Part shown: in pieces, positions 7,814-15,322 of the stretch
Layout: every line of letters begins with the position of its first letter
How positions within the stretch are numbered: position 1 is the stretch's first letter
Assembly (NCBI RefSeq): GCF_001816165.1
Contig: NZ_MDZC01000123.1
Coordinates: 108,912-172,911, forward strand
Direction of reading: 5' to 3'
From: Hymenobacter glacialis
GTDB taxonomy: Bacteria > Bacteroidota > Bacteroidia > Cytophagales > Hymenobacteraceae
DNA length: 64,000 nucleotides
Position numbers and translations under genes: made by a program
The notes under the pieces: model-generated
What the model was told of the DNA's origin: nothing
What the model saw: only the letters and a program-made list of their open reading frames with translations
Databases searched by the model: none

Positions 7814-8935
7814 TTATTCTTTCAAGGCTGCTTTGATGGCCGCTTCAAGTTGGGGAGTGTACCCGGATTCGTCAAGAACTACTTTGCCGTTTCTTCCAAC
7901 GAGCACATAGCGGGGAAAAGAGCGTAATTGGTACGCTGCTTCCACCGCCTCGGTGCCCAGCACGGTGACGTAGCGGGCTTGCTGCCGCTTCATAATTCCC
8001 TGCGCGCGTTCCGCACTTTTCGGGTCCATCAGCACGCCCAGCACGACGAATCCCTGCTTGGCGTACTCGTCCTGCAAGTGTTGTATTTCAGGCATCGCCG
8101 CAATGCAAGGGCTGCAGGACGTGGTCCAGAAATCCAGCAGCACGGTTTTGCCGCGGTAGCTGCTCAGCTGAACCGGCGCTTTGGCAAAGTTTACCAGCTT
8201 GAAAGCCGGCGCGGGCTTCCCCACAAGAGCCGACGCCTTGCGCGGCTCCTCGGCCACGACGGGAGCGGCCGTGTGAGTCGTCAAAAACGATTTGCTTGCA
8301 AGGACTTGCTCGTCAAGGGGGTTATTAACCCGAGTTTCAGACAAAATCTTGATGATACTCGACTGGCCCCCGGCTTTTTGGCTTACCGTACGCACCATTT
8401 TCGGGCGGTTGGTGGCTTCGTCCAGCACGAGGTAGGTGTAGCGGTTCCGCTCGTCAACGTTGGGACGGTCGGAGTAGTGCAGCCGTAGGATGGCTCCCTG
8501 CGGCCCGGTTTGGTAGGTCACGGATTCGTAGCCCGGCTCGATAGCCAGAAGTTCTGGAACCAGCATCTGGCCGCCAGGGCTACCTGGTAGGCCGGGTCTA
8601 TAAGGGTTAATGTTTAGTTTAAAAGTCCTGGCTTTATCATCCAGTTCGTAGCCGACTTTGCCATCGTACCAGTACCCTCTTGCCGCGTCGAAGTGGGTGC
8701 CCAGAAACCTTGCTCCGAAGACGCTGCTCGCGGGGTCGCGCTGCATAATGGCCTGCCCCTTGCGGTTCCAGACAGCTTTATTGGGGAACGTATCAATTCG
8801 CTGTACCATGTAGGCCACCGTATTGAGCGTGCCCAGTGCAGCTTGGTACTGCGCCAGCGCCTGCTCGCCGGTTTGGGCGTGGCCAATTTCGGCAACGCCA
8901 AGAACGGCTACAACGGCGGCGAACATTCTTTTCAT
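7814..8935 (-). CDS. Exported TlpA-like thiol oxidoreductase with N-terminal lipid-carrier-like domain
   Basis: A 373-residue exported protein. The signal peptide (MKRMFAAVVAVLG...HAQ) is about 21 residues. Residues 25-215 have the character of a LolA/DUF2092-type beta domain, with repeated strands such as TYLVLDEATNRPKMV. Residues 236-373 form a redoxin/thioredoxin domain with active site CSPC at 274-277 in the context LLDFWTTSCSPC, and a cis-Pro region SFPRYVLVG further on. Such periplasmic thioredoxins (TlpA/ResA group) reduce or maintain cysteines of exported proteins. The two-domain layout is common in Bacteroidota, but the substrate is unknown. The thioredoxin assignment is secure and the N-terminal one is an inference. 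Confidence 0.85.
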   Translation of the reverse strand: MKRMFAAVVAVLGVAEIGHAQTGEQALAQYQAALGTLNTVAYMVQRIDTFPNKAVWNRKGQAIMQRDPASSVFGARFLGTHFDAARGYWYDGKVGYELDDKARTFKLNINPYRPGLPGSPGGQMLVPELLAIEPGYESVTYQTGPQGAILRLHYSDRPNVDERNRYTYLVLDEATNRPKMVRTVSQKAGGQSSIIKILSETRVNNPLDEQVLASKSFLTTHTAAPVVAEEPRKASALVGKPAPAFKLVNFAKAPVQLSSYRGKTVLLDFWTTSCSPCIAAMPEIQHLQDEYAKQGFVVLGVLMDPKSAERAQGIMKRQQARYVTVLGTEAVEAAYQLRSFPRYVLVGRNGKVVLDESGYTPQLEAAIKAALKE

Positions 8936-8977
8936 GGGTAGGAAACGAAGTATTTAAAAGGACTAAGCAATGCCGGG

Positions 8978-9673
8978 CTACTTCTTGGGTTGCAGCGGCC
9001 GCATTTCCACTTCCACCACGTGAAAGTTGAAGGGCGTTTCGAGAGAGTAGATGATGAAGCCGGCAATGTCGGCCGGGCTCATCATCGCATCGTTGGGCGT
9101 AGTGCCCGGAATGTCATCGAAGAAGTTGGTCTGCGTCGAGCCCGGGCTAACACACGTCACTTTGATGCCATGGTTGCGCACTTCCTTAAACAATGACTGC
9201 GAAAAGCCGCGCACCGCAAATTTGGAGGCGCAGTAACCGGCCATGTTTTCGATGCCGGTGGTGCCCGCAATGCTGGCTATGTTGATGATGTGGCCCACTT
9301 GCTGGCGCTTCATCTGGGGTAGTACGGCGCGCGAGCAGAAGAACGTGCCGTGTACGTTGGTGTCGAACATCAGCTTCCAATCGTCGGTCTTAAACCCGTC
9401 AACGGCCCCTGCAATGCCCAGGCCGGCGTTGTTCACCAGCACGTGTATTTCGGGGCCCAGCTCGCGCTGGGTGTTGGTCAGCGCCTCGGCCACGGCCACT
9501 TCGTCGCGCACGTCGCACTCAAAAAACTGAAACCGCTCGTGCACCAGGCCTTCGGGGGCGGTGCGGCCCCAGCCGGCCACGGCGGCGCCGCGGGCCAGCA
9601 GCGCTTCCACGGTGGCGCGGCCTATTCCTTTGCTTGCGCCCGTAACAATAGCGACTTTGCCAGTAAGGTCCAT
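8978..9673 (-). CDS. Short-chain dehydrogenase/reductase (SDR)
   Basis: A classical NAD(P)-dependent SDR of 231 residues. It has the cofactor loop TGASKGIG (residues 10-17), the NNAG motif in the middle, the catalytic Ser in INIASIAG and the Tyr/Lys pair YCASK. It is close to FabG-like 3-ketoacyl reductases and short SDRs, but the substrate cannot be read from the sequence. The start MDLTGKVAIVTG is typical. It is divergent from the head-GIN lipoprotein gene, with 27 bases between the two start codons, so the promoters must overlap or lie within the genes. Confidence 0.88.
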   Translation of the reverse strand: MDLTGKVAIVTGASKGIGRATVEALLARGAAVAGWGRTAPEGLVHERFQFFECDVRDEVAVAEALTNTQRELGPEIHVLVNNAGLGIAGAVDGFKTDDWKLMFDTNVHGTFFCSRAVLPQMKRQQVGHIINIASIAGTTGIENMAGYCASKFAVRGFSQSLFKEVRNHGIKVTCVSPGSTQTNFFDDIPGTTPNDAMMSPADIAGFIIYSLETPFNFHVVEVEMRPLQPKK

Positions 9674-9682
9674 TTATCTTTG
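9657..9682 (+). promoter_or_regulatory. Candidate promoter of the head-GIN lipoprotein gene
   Basis: TATCTTTG at 9675-9682 is a perfect TAnnTTTG box 18 bases before the start at 9701. A TTG at 9657-9659 lies 15 bases upstream of it, a little closer than usual. The box falls within the divergent intergenic spacer. Confidence 0.45.
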
Positions 9683-9700
9683 ATAAAATTAGAAAAGCAA

Positions 9701-10498
9701 ATGCGTGATACGAGTTTGCGGCCGCAAGTTAGCCGCGCCGAGGGGTTTGGGGGGCAGGTGCTGGCGGGCCGGGGCCTAGCGGGCCTGGCGTTGCTGGCCG
9801 GCCTCAGCGCCTGCGGGCCCGGCCACGGCGGCGACTGCCTGAAAAGCACCGGCTCCATCATCACCGAACGCCGGGACGTGGAAGCCGGCCTCGTCACCGT
9901 CACGGCCTACGACAACGTGGACCTGCGCCTGGTGCAGGACACCCAAACCTACGCCGAGGTGCAGGCCGGCAAAAACCTAATCGGCGACATCGAATTCACC
10001 CGCAAGGGCGACGCCCTCGAAATTGCCAACACCAGCCGCTGCAACTGGGCCCGGCGCTACGACTCGCCCCGCGTGGTCACGCTGCACCTGCCCAGCATCA
10101 CCAACGTGTTTTTGCGGGGCCAGGGCAACGGCAGCACCGTGGGCCAGTTCGTGCAGGACACCATTTTCTTCCACAACATCGGCTCCGGCGATTACGACAT
10201 CGACGTGAAAGCCAAAATGCTATTCCTCGACCAATACGAGCTGGGCGACATCAACGTGCGCGGGTCGGCCGAGGAAATGAATTTCACGCTGGGAGGCATC
10301 GGCCGCCTGTTTGCCCAAAACCTGTCCCTGCGCCGCTGCTATTTCACCATGACCCGCGACAGCGGCGGCGACGCTCACGTGCGCGCTTCCGACGCCGTGG
10401 CCGGCACCCACGCGGGCACCGGCACGCTTTACTACGGTGGCAATCCGGCCTTCACCGAAATCAAGATTACCGGTAAAGGCAGTCAGAAAACCGAGTAA
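9701..10498 (+). CDS. Head-GIN domain (DUF2807) lipoprotein
   Basis: A 265-residue putative auto-adhesin-like protein. The start at 9701 (MRDTSLRPQV) gives a long N region, then hydrophobic GLAGLALLAG and lipobox LSAC with Cys at residue 38, so it is predicted to be exported and lipid-anchored. Residues about 58-250 show the DUF2807 pattern: short beta-helix rungs such as VTVTAYDNVDLRLVQD and IEFTRKGDALEIANTSRC, then repeated Gly/Asp-rich strands. The biological role of DUF2807 is unknown. The frame runs open upstream to 9350, but that part is antisense to the SDR gene and has no signal. It converges on a second SDR, with 4 bases between the two ends. Confidence 0.85.
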   Translation: MRDTSLRPQVSRAEGFGGQVLAGRGLAGLALLAGLSACGPGHGGDCLKSTGSIITERRDVEAGLVTVTAYDNVDLRLVQDTQTYAEVQAGKNLIGDIEFTRKGDALEIANTSRCNWARRYDSPRVVTLHLPSITNVFLRGQGNGSTVGQFVQDTIFFHNIGSGDYDIDVKAKMLFLDQYELGDINVRGSAEEMNFTLGGIGRLFAQNLSLRRCYFTMTRDSGGDAHVRASDAVAGTHAGTGTLYYGGNPAFTEIKITGKGSQKTE

Positions 10499-10502
10499 AA
10501 AT

Positions 10503-11225
10503 CTACAAATCGCCCAGCTGCGGCCGAATCAGCAGTTCTTCAATCACGGCCTGGGGCGAAAGGGAGTAGGCTCCAAAAACGGCCTCGGCTACATCCTCGG
10601 ATTTCACGAACCGGTCGGCGGGCAGGTCGATGCCTTCCCAGCTGGCCGTGAGGGTGGGGCCGGGGAGCACGGCCGTCACGCGCACGCCGCTGGGCTTAAG
10701 CTCCTCGCGCAGGTTTTTGGTGAAGCCCAGCAGGGCGTGCTTGGCAATGCCGTAGGAGCCGCCGTTGGGGTAGGCCGTGATGCTGGCCGTTGAGCAAATG
10801 GTGAAAATATGCCCGCGGCGCCGGGCTAGGAAGCCCGGCAGCAGGGGCAAGGTCACGTCGTAGGCACTGAGCAGGTTCACGGCCAGCATCTGGCGGAGCT
10901 GCGAGCCGTCGGCGGGCTCGTCTTGCAAGCGGCCGGGCACAAAGGCGCCGGCATTGTTCACCAGCACTTCCACGGGCAGGCCCACTGCCAGTACGAAAGC
11001 CGCAAACCGGGCGCAGTCTTCAGCCCGGCTCAGGTCGGCCGGCATTGTATGCAATATGGCGCCGGGAACAACGGCTTCCATAGCAGTTGTAAGGGCGGCC
11101 AAATCATCGGCCGACCGGGCGCAAGTGGCCACTGGGTAGCCTGCCTGCAGAAAGCGCGACACTACGGCGCGGCCAATACCTTTGCTGCCGCCGGTGACGA
11201 CAATTAATTTTTCGTTCGTTTGCAC
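10503..11225 (-). CDS. Short-chain dehydrogenase/reductase (second SDR), GTG start
   Basis: A 240-residue SDR with cofactor loop TGGSKGIG (residues 11-18), NNAG motif (about 90-93), Ser in ICSTASITAY and catalytic YGIAK. There is no ATG near the N terminus; GTG at 11225 opens MQTNEKLIVVTGG and fits the family length. It resembles the other SDR in this window in fold but is too different to be a recent duplicate. The substrate is unknown; similar enzymes act as 3-oxoacyl or sepiapterin-like reductases. It is divergent from mlaE with a spacer of about 100 bases. Confidence 0.86.
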   Translation of the reverse strand: MQTNEKLIVVTGGSKGIGRAVVSRFLQAGYPVATCARSADDLAALTTAMEAVVPGAILHTMPADLSRAEDCARFAAFVLAVGLPVEVLVNNAGAFVPGRLQDEPADGSQLRQMLAVNLLSAYDVTLPLLPGFLARRRGHIFTICSTASITAYPNGGSYGIAKHALLGFTKNLREELKPSGVRVTAVLPGPTLTASWEGIDLPADRFVKSEDVAEAVFGAYSLSPQAVIEELLIRPQLGDL

Positions 11226-11326
11226 TTTTTGCTTCTGATTTTACGTAAGGTGCCGCATTGCACCGCCTCTGGCTAGCAGCAACACGGCCGCCCAAACTTC
11301 GGTTTTTATTCCCCAACTCCTGCCCA

Positions 11327-12058
11327 ATGCTCAAAACTTTTGGTACGTTCATCCTTTTCCTACGTGGCATGGTCACGCGCACCGAGAGTTTTCGGGTGCT
11401 CTGGAACCGCACCATGGAAGAGGCCATGCTCATCGGGGTCGATTCCATCGTCATTGTCTCCATCGTTTCGGCGTTCATCGGAGCCGTTACCTGTGTGCAG
11501 ATTGCTTACAACCTCACCAACCCGCTCATTCCGCAGTCCACCATCGGCTACATGGTGCGCGAAATGACCATTCTGGAGCTGGCGCCCACCATCACCAGCA
11601 TCGTGCTGGCTGGCAAAGTGGGCAGCAGCATTGCGGGTGGCCTGGGCACCATGCGCATCACCGAGCAGGTGTCGGCGCTGGAGGTGATGGGCATCAACTC
11701 TACCTCTTATCTGGTGCTGCCGCGCATCATTGCGGCCCTGCTCATGTTCCCGCTGCTGGTTATTGTGGCCATGATGCTGTCCATTTTGGGCGGGTACCTG
11801 GCCGGCACCCTTACCGGTGTGATGACTTCGCAGGCCTACATCGAAGGCATTCGCACCGATTTCATTCCCTACAACATCGTATTTGCCTTGATTAAGGCCG
11901 TGGTATTCGCCTTCCTGGTGTCTGGCATTTCGGCGTTCAAGGGCTACTACACCACCGGCGGCGCCCTCGAAGTAGGAGCGGCCAGCACCGGCGCCGTTAC
12001 CAATTCCATCATCGCCATTCTGCTTGCTGACTTTGCGTTGGCGGCCCTGTTGCTTTAA
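11327..12058 (+). CDS. mlaE: MlaE-family ABC transporter permease
   Basis: Permease of the Mla system, which moves phospholipids between the outer and inner membranes to keep the outer leaflet lipid-asymmetric. The protein has 243 residues when started at 11327 (MLKTFGTFILFLRG); the frame is open from 11258 but that extension lacks support. Five or so hydrophobic segments are visible, with family motifs TSIVLAGKVGSSIAGGLGTM (about 84-103) and EVMGINSTSYLVLPR. The gene is followed by mlaF after 93 bases, the expected pair. The MCE-domain protein MlaD and the MlaB/C partners are not in the window. Confidence 0.92.
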   Translation: MLKTFGTFILFLRGMVTRTESFRVLWNRTMEEAMLIGVDSIVIVSIVSAFIGAVTCVQIAYNLTNPLIPQSTIGYMVREMTILELAPTITSIVLAGKVGSSIAGGLGTMRITEQVSALEVMGINSTSYLVLPRIIAALLMFPLLVIVAMMLSILGGYLAGTLTGVMTSQAYIEGIRTDFIPYNIVFALIKAVVFAFLVSGISAFKGYYTTGGALEVGAASTGAVTNSIIAILLADFALAALLL

Positions 12059-12151
12059 GCTGTTAGCTAATAGCTGCCAGGTATTAGCCGCGCTCAATTT
12101 GATGGTTCAAAAGCTAACAGCTAACGGCTATTGGCTAACAGCTAAAAAAAA
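12059..12151. repeat. Inverted repeat filling the mlaE-mlaF spacer
   Basis: Words of the type AGCTGTTAGCTAATAGC near 12058 reappear in reverse complement (GCTATTGGCTAACAGCT) just before mlaF, at about 18 of 21 matching positions. Several AGCTAACAG units are repeated in the spacer. Confidence 0.55.
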
Positions 12152-12967
12152 ATGATTGAAGTATCCAATATTGAAAAATCCTTCGACGGCACTGCTGTTC
12201 TCAAAGGGATTTCGTGCGTGTTCGAAACCGGCAAGTGCAACCTGCTGCTGGGCGGCTCCGGTACCGGCAAAAGCGTGTTGCTCCAGTGCATTGTGGGCCT
12301 GATGAAGCCTGATATCGGCTCCATCACCTTCGATGGCACCATATACACCAACAGCAAGGTTGATATCCGGCAGGAAATCCGGCGCAAAATCGGGATGCTC
12401 TTCCAGGGTTCGGCCCTGTTCGACTCCATGACGGTGGCCGAGAATGTGGAGTTTCCGCTGCAGATGCTCACGCCCGAAATGACCCCCGAAGAGCGGCGCG
12501 AGCGGGTAGCGTTTTGCCTTAAGCGCGTGGGGCTGGAAAACGCCGGCAATAAAATGCCCGCCGAAATCTCGGGTGGCATGAAAAAGCGCGTGGGCATTGC
12601 CCGCGCCATCGCCCCGCAGTGTACCTACCTGTTCTGCGACGAGCCCAACTCCGGCCTCGACCCCGCCACCAGCATCAAAATCGACCAGCTCATTTACGAA
12701 ATCACCCACGAGTACGACATCACCACCGTCATCGTGACGCACGACATGAACTCCGTGATTGAAATTGGGGAGCACATTATTTTCCTGCACCAGGGCAAAA
12801 AGCTCTGGGACGGTACCAAGGAAGAAATTCTGAATGCCACGGTTCCCGAGCTGCGGGACTTCATCTTCAGCAGCAGCCTGGTGCGGGCCGCCAAGCGCAT
12901 CGACGAAGAGACTGAAGGCGGCATGGCCGCTTTCGCCGAAGAGGGCGACGCCGGCGCCGGCATCTAG
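12152..12967 (+). CDS. mlaF: MlaF-family ABC transporter ATP-binding protein
   Basis: The ATPase partner of MlaE. The 271-residue protein has Walker A GGSGTGKSVLLQ (about 34-45), the signature ISGGMKKRVGIARAI (about 145-159), and Walker B YLFCDEPNSGLDPATS, where Asn replaces the usual Thr, as is typical of the Mla/Ttg2A group. A short acidic, Glu/Ala/Gly-rich tail follows residue 250. Its place 93 bases after mlaE and the strong terminator just downstream define a two-gene unit. Without mlaD in the unit, the transporter must recruit an MCE protein encoded elsewhere. Confidence 0.93.
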   Translation: MIEVSNIEKSFDGTAVLKGISCVFETGKCNLLLGGSGTGKSVLLQCIVGLMKPDIGSITFDGTIYTNSKVDIRQEIRRKIGMLFQGSALFDSMTVAENVEFPLQMLTPEMTPEERRERVAFCLKRVGLENAGNKMPAEISGGMKKRVGIARAIAPQCTYLFCDEPNSGLDPATSIKIDQLIYEITHEYDITTVIVTHDMNSVIEIGEHIIFLHQGKKLWDGTKEEILNATVPELRDFIFSSSLVRAAKRIDEETEGGMAAFAEEGDAGAGI

Positions 12968-12987
12968 CTCTCGCCGGAACGTATTTT

Positions 12988-13034
12988 AAAAAGCAGCGTC
13001 CCCTGAGTTATCAACTCAGGGGACGCTGCTTTTT
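12988..13034. terminator. Strong terminator after mlaF
   Basis: A perfect stem of AGCAGCGTCCCCTGAGTT with its complement and a 3-base loop, with an A run before and a T run after. It can work in both directions. Confidence 0.9.
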
Positions 13035-13070
13035 GGTTGATAGATAGCTGCACAACCGGCGCGAATGCAC

Positions 13071-13104
13071 GCCTCACCCCCCGGCAGGGGCCGGGGGGTG
13101 AGGC
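13071..13104. repeat. GC-rich perfect hairpin
   Basis: GCCTCACCCCCCGGC (13071-13085) pairs perfectly with GCCGGGGGGTGAGGC (13090-13104) across a 4-base loop. There is no T run, so it is more like a repetitive extragenic palindrome than a terminator. It lies between mlaF and the convergent YfiT-like gene. Confidence 0.7.
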
Positions 13105-13152
13105 GCTAGGGTGAACGACAGGCCAGTAATTTTGAAACCTGCCACTAAATCC

Positions 13153-13683
13153 CTACGCCAGCAGCAGTTTCAGGTGGCCTAGGTGGTGTTGGCCGTGCCA
13201 GGCATACATCGCCAGGGCCTGGTCGAGGGTAAAGTCGCGCTTGGTGCCCGGATGGTAGAACGTGCGCTGCCACTGCTCGGCGCTCATGTGGTGCAGCAGC
13301 GTGGCCCAGCGCGTGTGCAGGGGCTCCAGCAGCGCCAATGATACGCTGATGGGCGTGGCCGCTACATCCGGCAGCTCGGCCCAGGCTTGCTCGTCGTAGG
13401 GGCGCACGGTGGGATTTTCCTCCGTCAGGGCCAGGCGGAAGCGGAAGTAGCAGTTCATGTGCGAGTCGGCCAGGTGGTGAATGACCTGCCGGCCGCTCCA
13501 GCCGCCAGGGCGGTAGGGGCGCTCCAGGCCCGCGCTACCAATGGCCGTGGCCACGGCCGTGAGCTGGGCCGGTAAGTCGGCAATCTGTTGGACGAGGGCA
13601 GAGCGTTGGGCCGGGCTGAGGCGACCTTCCGGCAGCTGCACACGGCCAATGGGAAAGCTAAGGGATTCGTCGGGCGTATTCAT
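13153..13683 (-). CDS. YfiT/BstA-type DinB-fold putative metal-dependent enzyme
   Basis: A 176-residue protein of the DinB superfamily matching YfiT of Bacillus in length and pattern. The motifs are RPGGWSGRQVIHHLADSHMN (about residues 48-67), in which the HH...DSH block supplies one metal-binding His, and the C-terminal AWHGQHHLGHL, which supplies the other two. YfiT-group proteins include the bacillithiol transferase BstA; Bacteroidota with bacillithiol use such enzymes, so a thiol-transfer role is possible. The start at 13683 (MNTPDESLSFPIG) is preferred: the frame is open to 14016 but that part is not family-like. It ends in the region of the mlaF terminator. Confidence 0.85.
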   Translation of the reverse strand: MNTPDESLSFPIGRVQLPEGRLSPAQRSALVQQIADLPAQLTAVATAIGSAGLERPYRPGGWSGRQVIHHLADSHMNCYFRFRLALTEENPTVRPYDEQAWAELPDVAATPISVSLALLEPLHTRWATLLHHMSAEQWQRTFYHPGTKRDFTLDQALAMYAWHGQHHLGHLKLLLA

Positions 13684-13857
13684 GCCCGCAAGTACGCAGG
13701 TCAGGCGGATACTGGCGTTGCTGGACGGAGGCCAAATCACAGCATGGCCGGGTACGCCCGCTCCCGGCCGCTCCGTATTTTGGTGCTTCGTAGAACTATC
13801 TGAAAGCGGAACTGTCTGATTAAGATAACAACAGTATTTCCAAATCAATTTTTTCCA

Positions 13858-14367
13858 ATGATTAAGCCCCGCACAAAAGTCCCCACCCTCGAGGTTGCCT
13901 TGGTCGATGGCGGCAGCTGGAACTTGGCTGATGCCAACGCCGAGTTCATGACCATGCTGGTTTTCTACCGCGGCCACCATTGCCCCGTCTGCAAAAAGAG
14001 CCTGCAGCAGTTGCAAGCCACGCTCGCCGACTTTACTGGCTTGGGCATTAAGGCCGTTGCTATTTCCACCAATACCCAGGAACTGGCCGAGAAGACCAAG
14101 CAGGAATGGAGCCTGCCCGACGTAGCCGTAGGCTACGGCCTTACCATTGAAAAGGCCCGCGAATGGGGCCTGTTCGTCTCAAAAGCCATCAGCGATTCCG
14201 AGCCGGCCGAGTTTAGCGAGCCAGGTCTTTTCCTGGTGCAGCCCGACGGCACCCTCTACGCTGCCTCCATCCAGACCATGCCCTTCACCCGCCCCGATTT
14301 TGAGGACCTACTGGGAGGCCTCAAGTTTGTGAAGACTAAGAACTACCCTGCCCGCGGCGAGGCGTAA
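13858..14367 (+). CDS. Peroxiredoxin-like AhpC/TSA family protein
   Basis: A 169-residue cytoplasmic redoxin-fold protein. The active-site region is VFYRGHHCPVCKKSL, with Cys at 42 and 45. The CPVC pair in place of a single peroxidatic Cys marks the 'peroxiredoxin-like' subgroup (AhpC/TSA antioxidant). The fold continues through IKAVAISTN and GLFLVQPDGTLYA. No signal peptide is present. The likely role is reduction of peroxides or a thiol-exchange activity using thioredoxin; the substrate cannot be decided. It has its own promoter region in an AT-rich leader and a strong terminator directly after. Confidence 0.85.
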   Translation: MIKPRTKVPTLEVALVDGGSWNLADANAEFMTMLVFYRGHHCPVCKKSLQQLQATLADFTGLGIKAVAISTNTQELAEKTKQEWSLPDVAVGYGLTIEKAREWGLFVSKAISDSEPAEFSEPGLFLVQPDGTLYAASIQTMPFTRPDFEDLLGGLKFVKTKNYPARGEA

Positions 14368-14395
14368 CGCTCTGAAAATCATATACTATTATATG

Positions 14396-14443
14396 AAAAA
14401 AGCCCCCTTCTCCACCCATGCGGGCGTAGAAGGGGGCTTTTTT
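14396..14443. terminator. Terminator between peroxiredoxin and bifunctional nuclease genes
   Basis: AAAAAAGCCCCCTTCT pairs with AGAAGGGGGCTTTTTT around a GC-rich loop. It ends directly at a run of 12 G and serves both convergent genes. Confidence 0.88.
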
Positions 14444-14455
14444 GGGGGGGGGGGG
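14444..14455. repeat. Homopolymer tract of 12 G
   Basis: Twelve consecutive G residues immediately after the terminator T run, in the non-coding space between convergent genes. Confidence 0.9.
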
Positions 14456-14477
14456 CGACTGGCAGTGCCTCAAAGGC

Positions 14478-15110
14478 CTAGCCGTTGCGCTTGTTCAACT
14501 CGTCGCGGATTTTTGCGGCTTTCTCGTAGTCTTCTTTTTCCAGGGCCTGGGCAAGCATCTTGGTGAGCTCATCCAGCGAAACCTGGCCGCTTGGGTCGCG
14601 GGGCTCGGGCTGCGCCCGGCTGAGCCGCGGCGAGTCCGAATCGGTGTCGTCATCGTCGTCATCGTCCTCATCGTCGGTTTCGCCTTCGGCCTCGTCGAGG
14701 TCAGAAAGGATAATGCCGGCTTCGCTGAGCACGCTTTCAACCGTGAAAATGGGCACCCCAAACCGCAGCCCAATGGCAATGGCATCGGAGGGACGAGCGT
14801 CGATATCGAACGTCGTGGCCCCATCGGAGCACACAATGCGAGAATAAAACACGCCTTCTTTCAAATCAGAAATCACCACTTCCAGTATCACCACGTGCAC
14901 GTGCTCGGCAAAAGACTTGAACAAGTCGTGGGTGAGCGGCCGGTTCGGGCTGATTTTTTCGATTTGGATGGCAATGCTCTGCGCTTCAAACATGCCAATG
15001 ATGATGGGCAAACGGCGGTTGCCGCCCTTCTCGCCCAAAATCAGCGCAAAGGAGCCAGATTGTGACTGGCTGGACGAAAGGCCCAGGATTTCAAGCTGGA
15101 TTTTTTTCAA
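14478..15110 (-). CDS. Bifunctional nuclease-type protein (DUF151) with C-terminal UVR motif
   Basis: A 210-residue protein. Residues 1-130 form the DUF151 (bifunctional nuclease) domain, with family motifs LPIIIGMFEAQSIAIQIE and RPSDAIAIGLRFGVPIFT. Residues about 137-178 are a disordered acidic linker with a run of eight or more Asp. Residues about 180-208 are a UVR motif (LTKMLAQALEKEDYEKAAKIRDEL), the UvrB-UvrC interaction helix pair. This domain order is usual in Bacteroidota. Plant and thermophile relatives cut RNA and DNA in vitro; the cellular role here is not established. It converges on the peroxiredoxin gene across the terminator. Confidence 0.88.
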   Translation of the reverse strand: MKKIQLEILGLSSSQSQSGSFALILGEKGGNRRLPIIIGMFEAQSIAIQIEKISPNRPLTHDLFKSFAEHVHVVILEVVISDLKEGVFYSRIVCSDGATTFDIDARPSDAIAIGLRFGVPIFTVESVLSEAGIILSDLDEAEGETDDEDDDDDDDTDSDSPRLSRAQPEPRDPSGQVSLDELTKMLAQALEKEDYEKAAKIRDELNKRNG

Positions 15111-15250
15111 GGGAGTGGGGAAGTTGGGTCTTGGTGCTGGGGAAGGGTGGGCGGTGCGCCGTGGCTATGGGGCCAGGAGATGTAGGTGCAAATAAAGAAA
15201 AGTCCGGTTACCAAGCGCGGAAATCCTCCTTCGGCAGGCGCTTATCAAAG

Positions 15251-15310
15251 CATTTGGGGACTCAGGCCCCTGGTTTCCTTACGAAATCCAGTCCCCTGAG
15301 TCCCCAAATG
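15251..15310. repeat. Inverted repeat between the nuclease gene and etfA
   Basis: CATTTGGGGACTCAGG (15251-15266) is perfectly complementary to CCTGAGTCCCCAAATG (15295-15310) with a 28-base loop. Both flanking genes are minus-strand. It lies 13 bases after the etfA stop, so it may end etfBA transcripts, though there is no T run on the minus side. Confidence 0.75.
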
Positions 15311-15322
15311 ATGAAAAAAATA

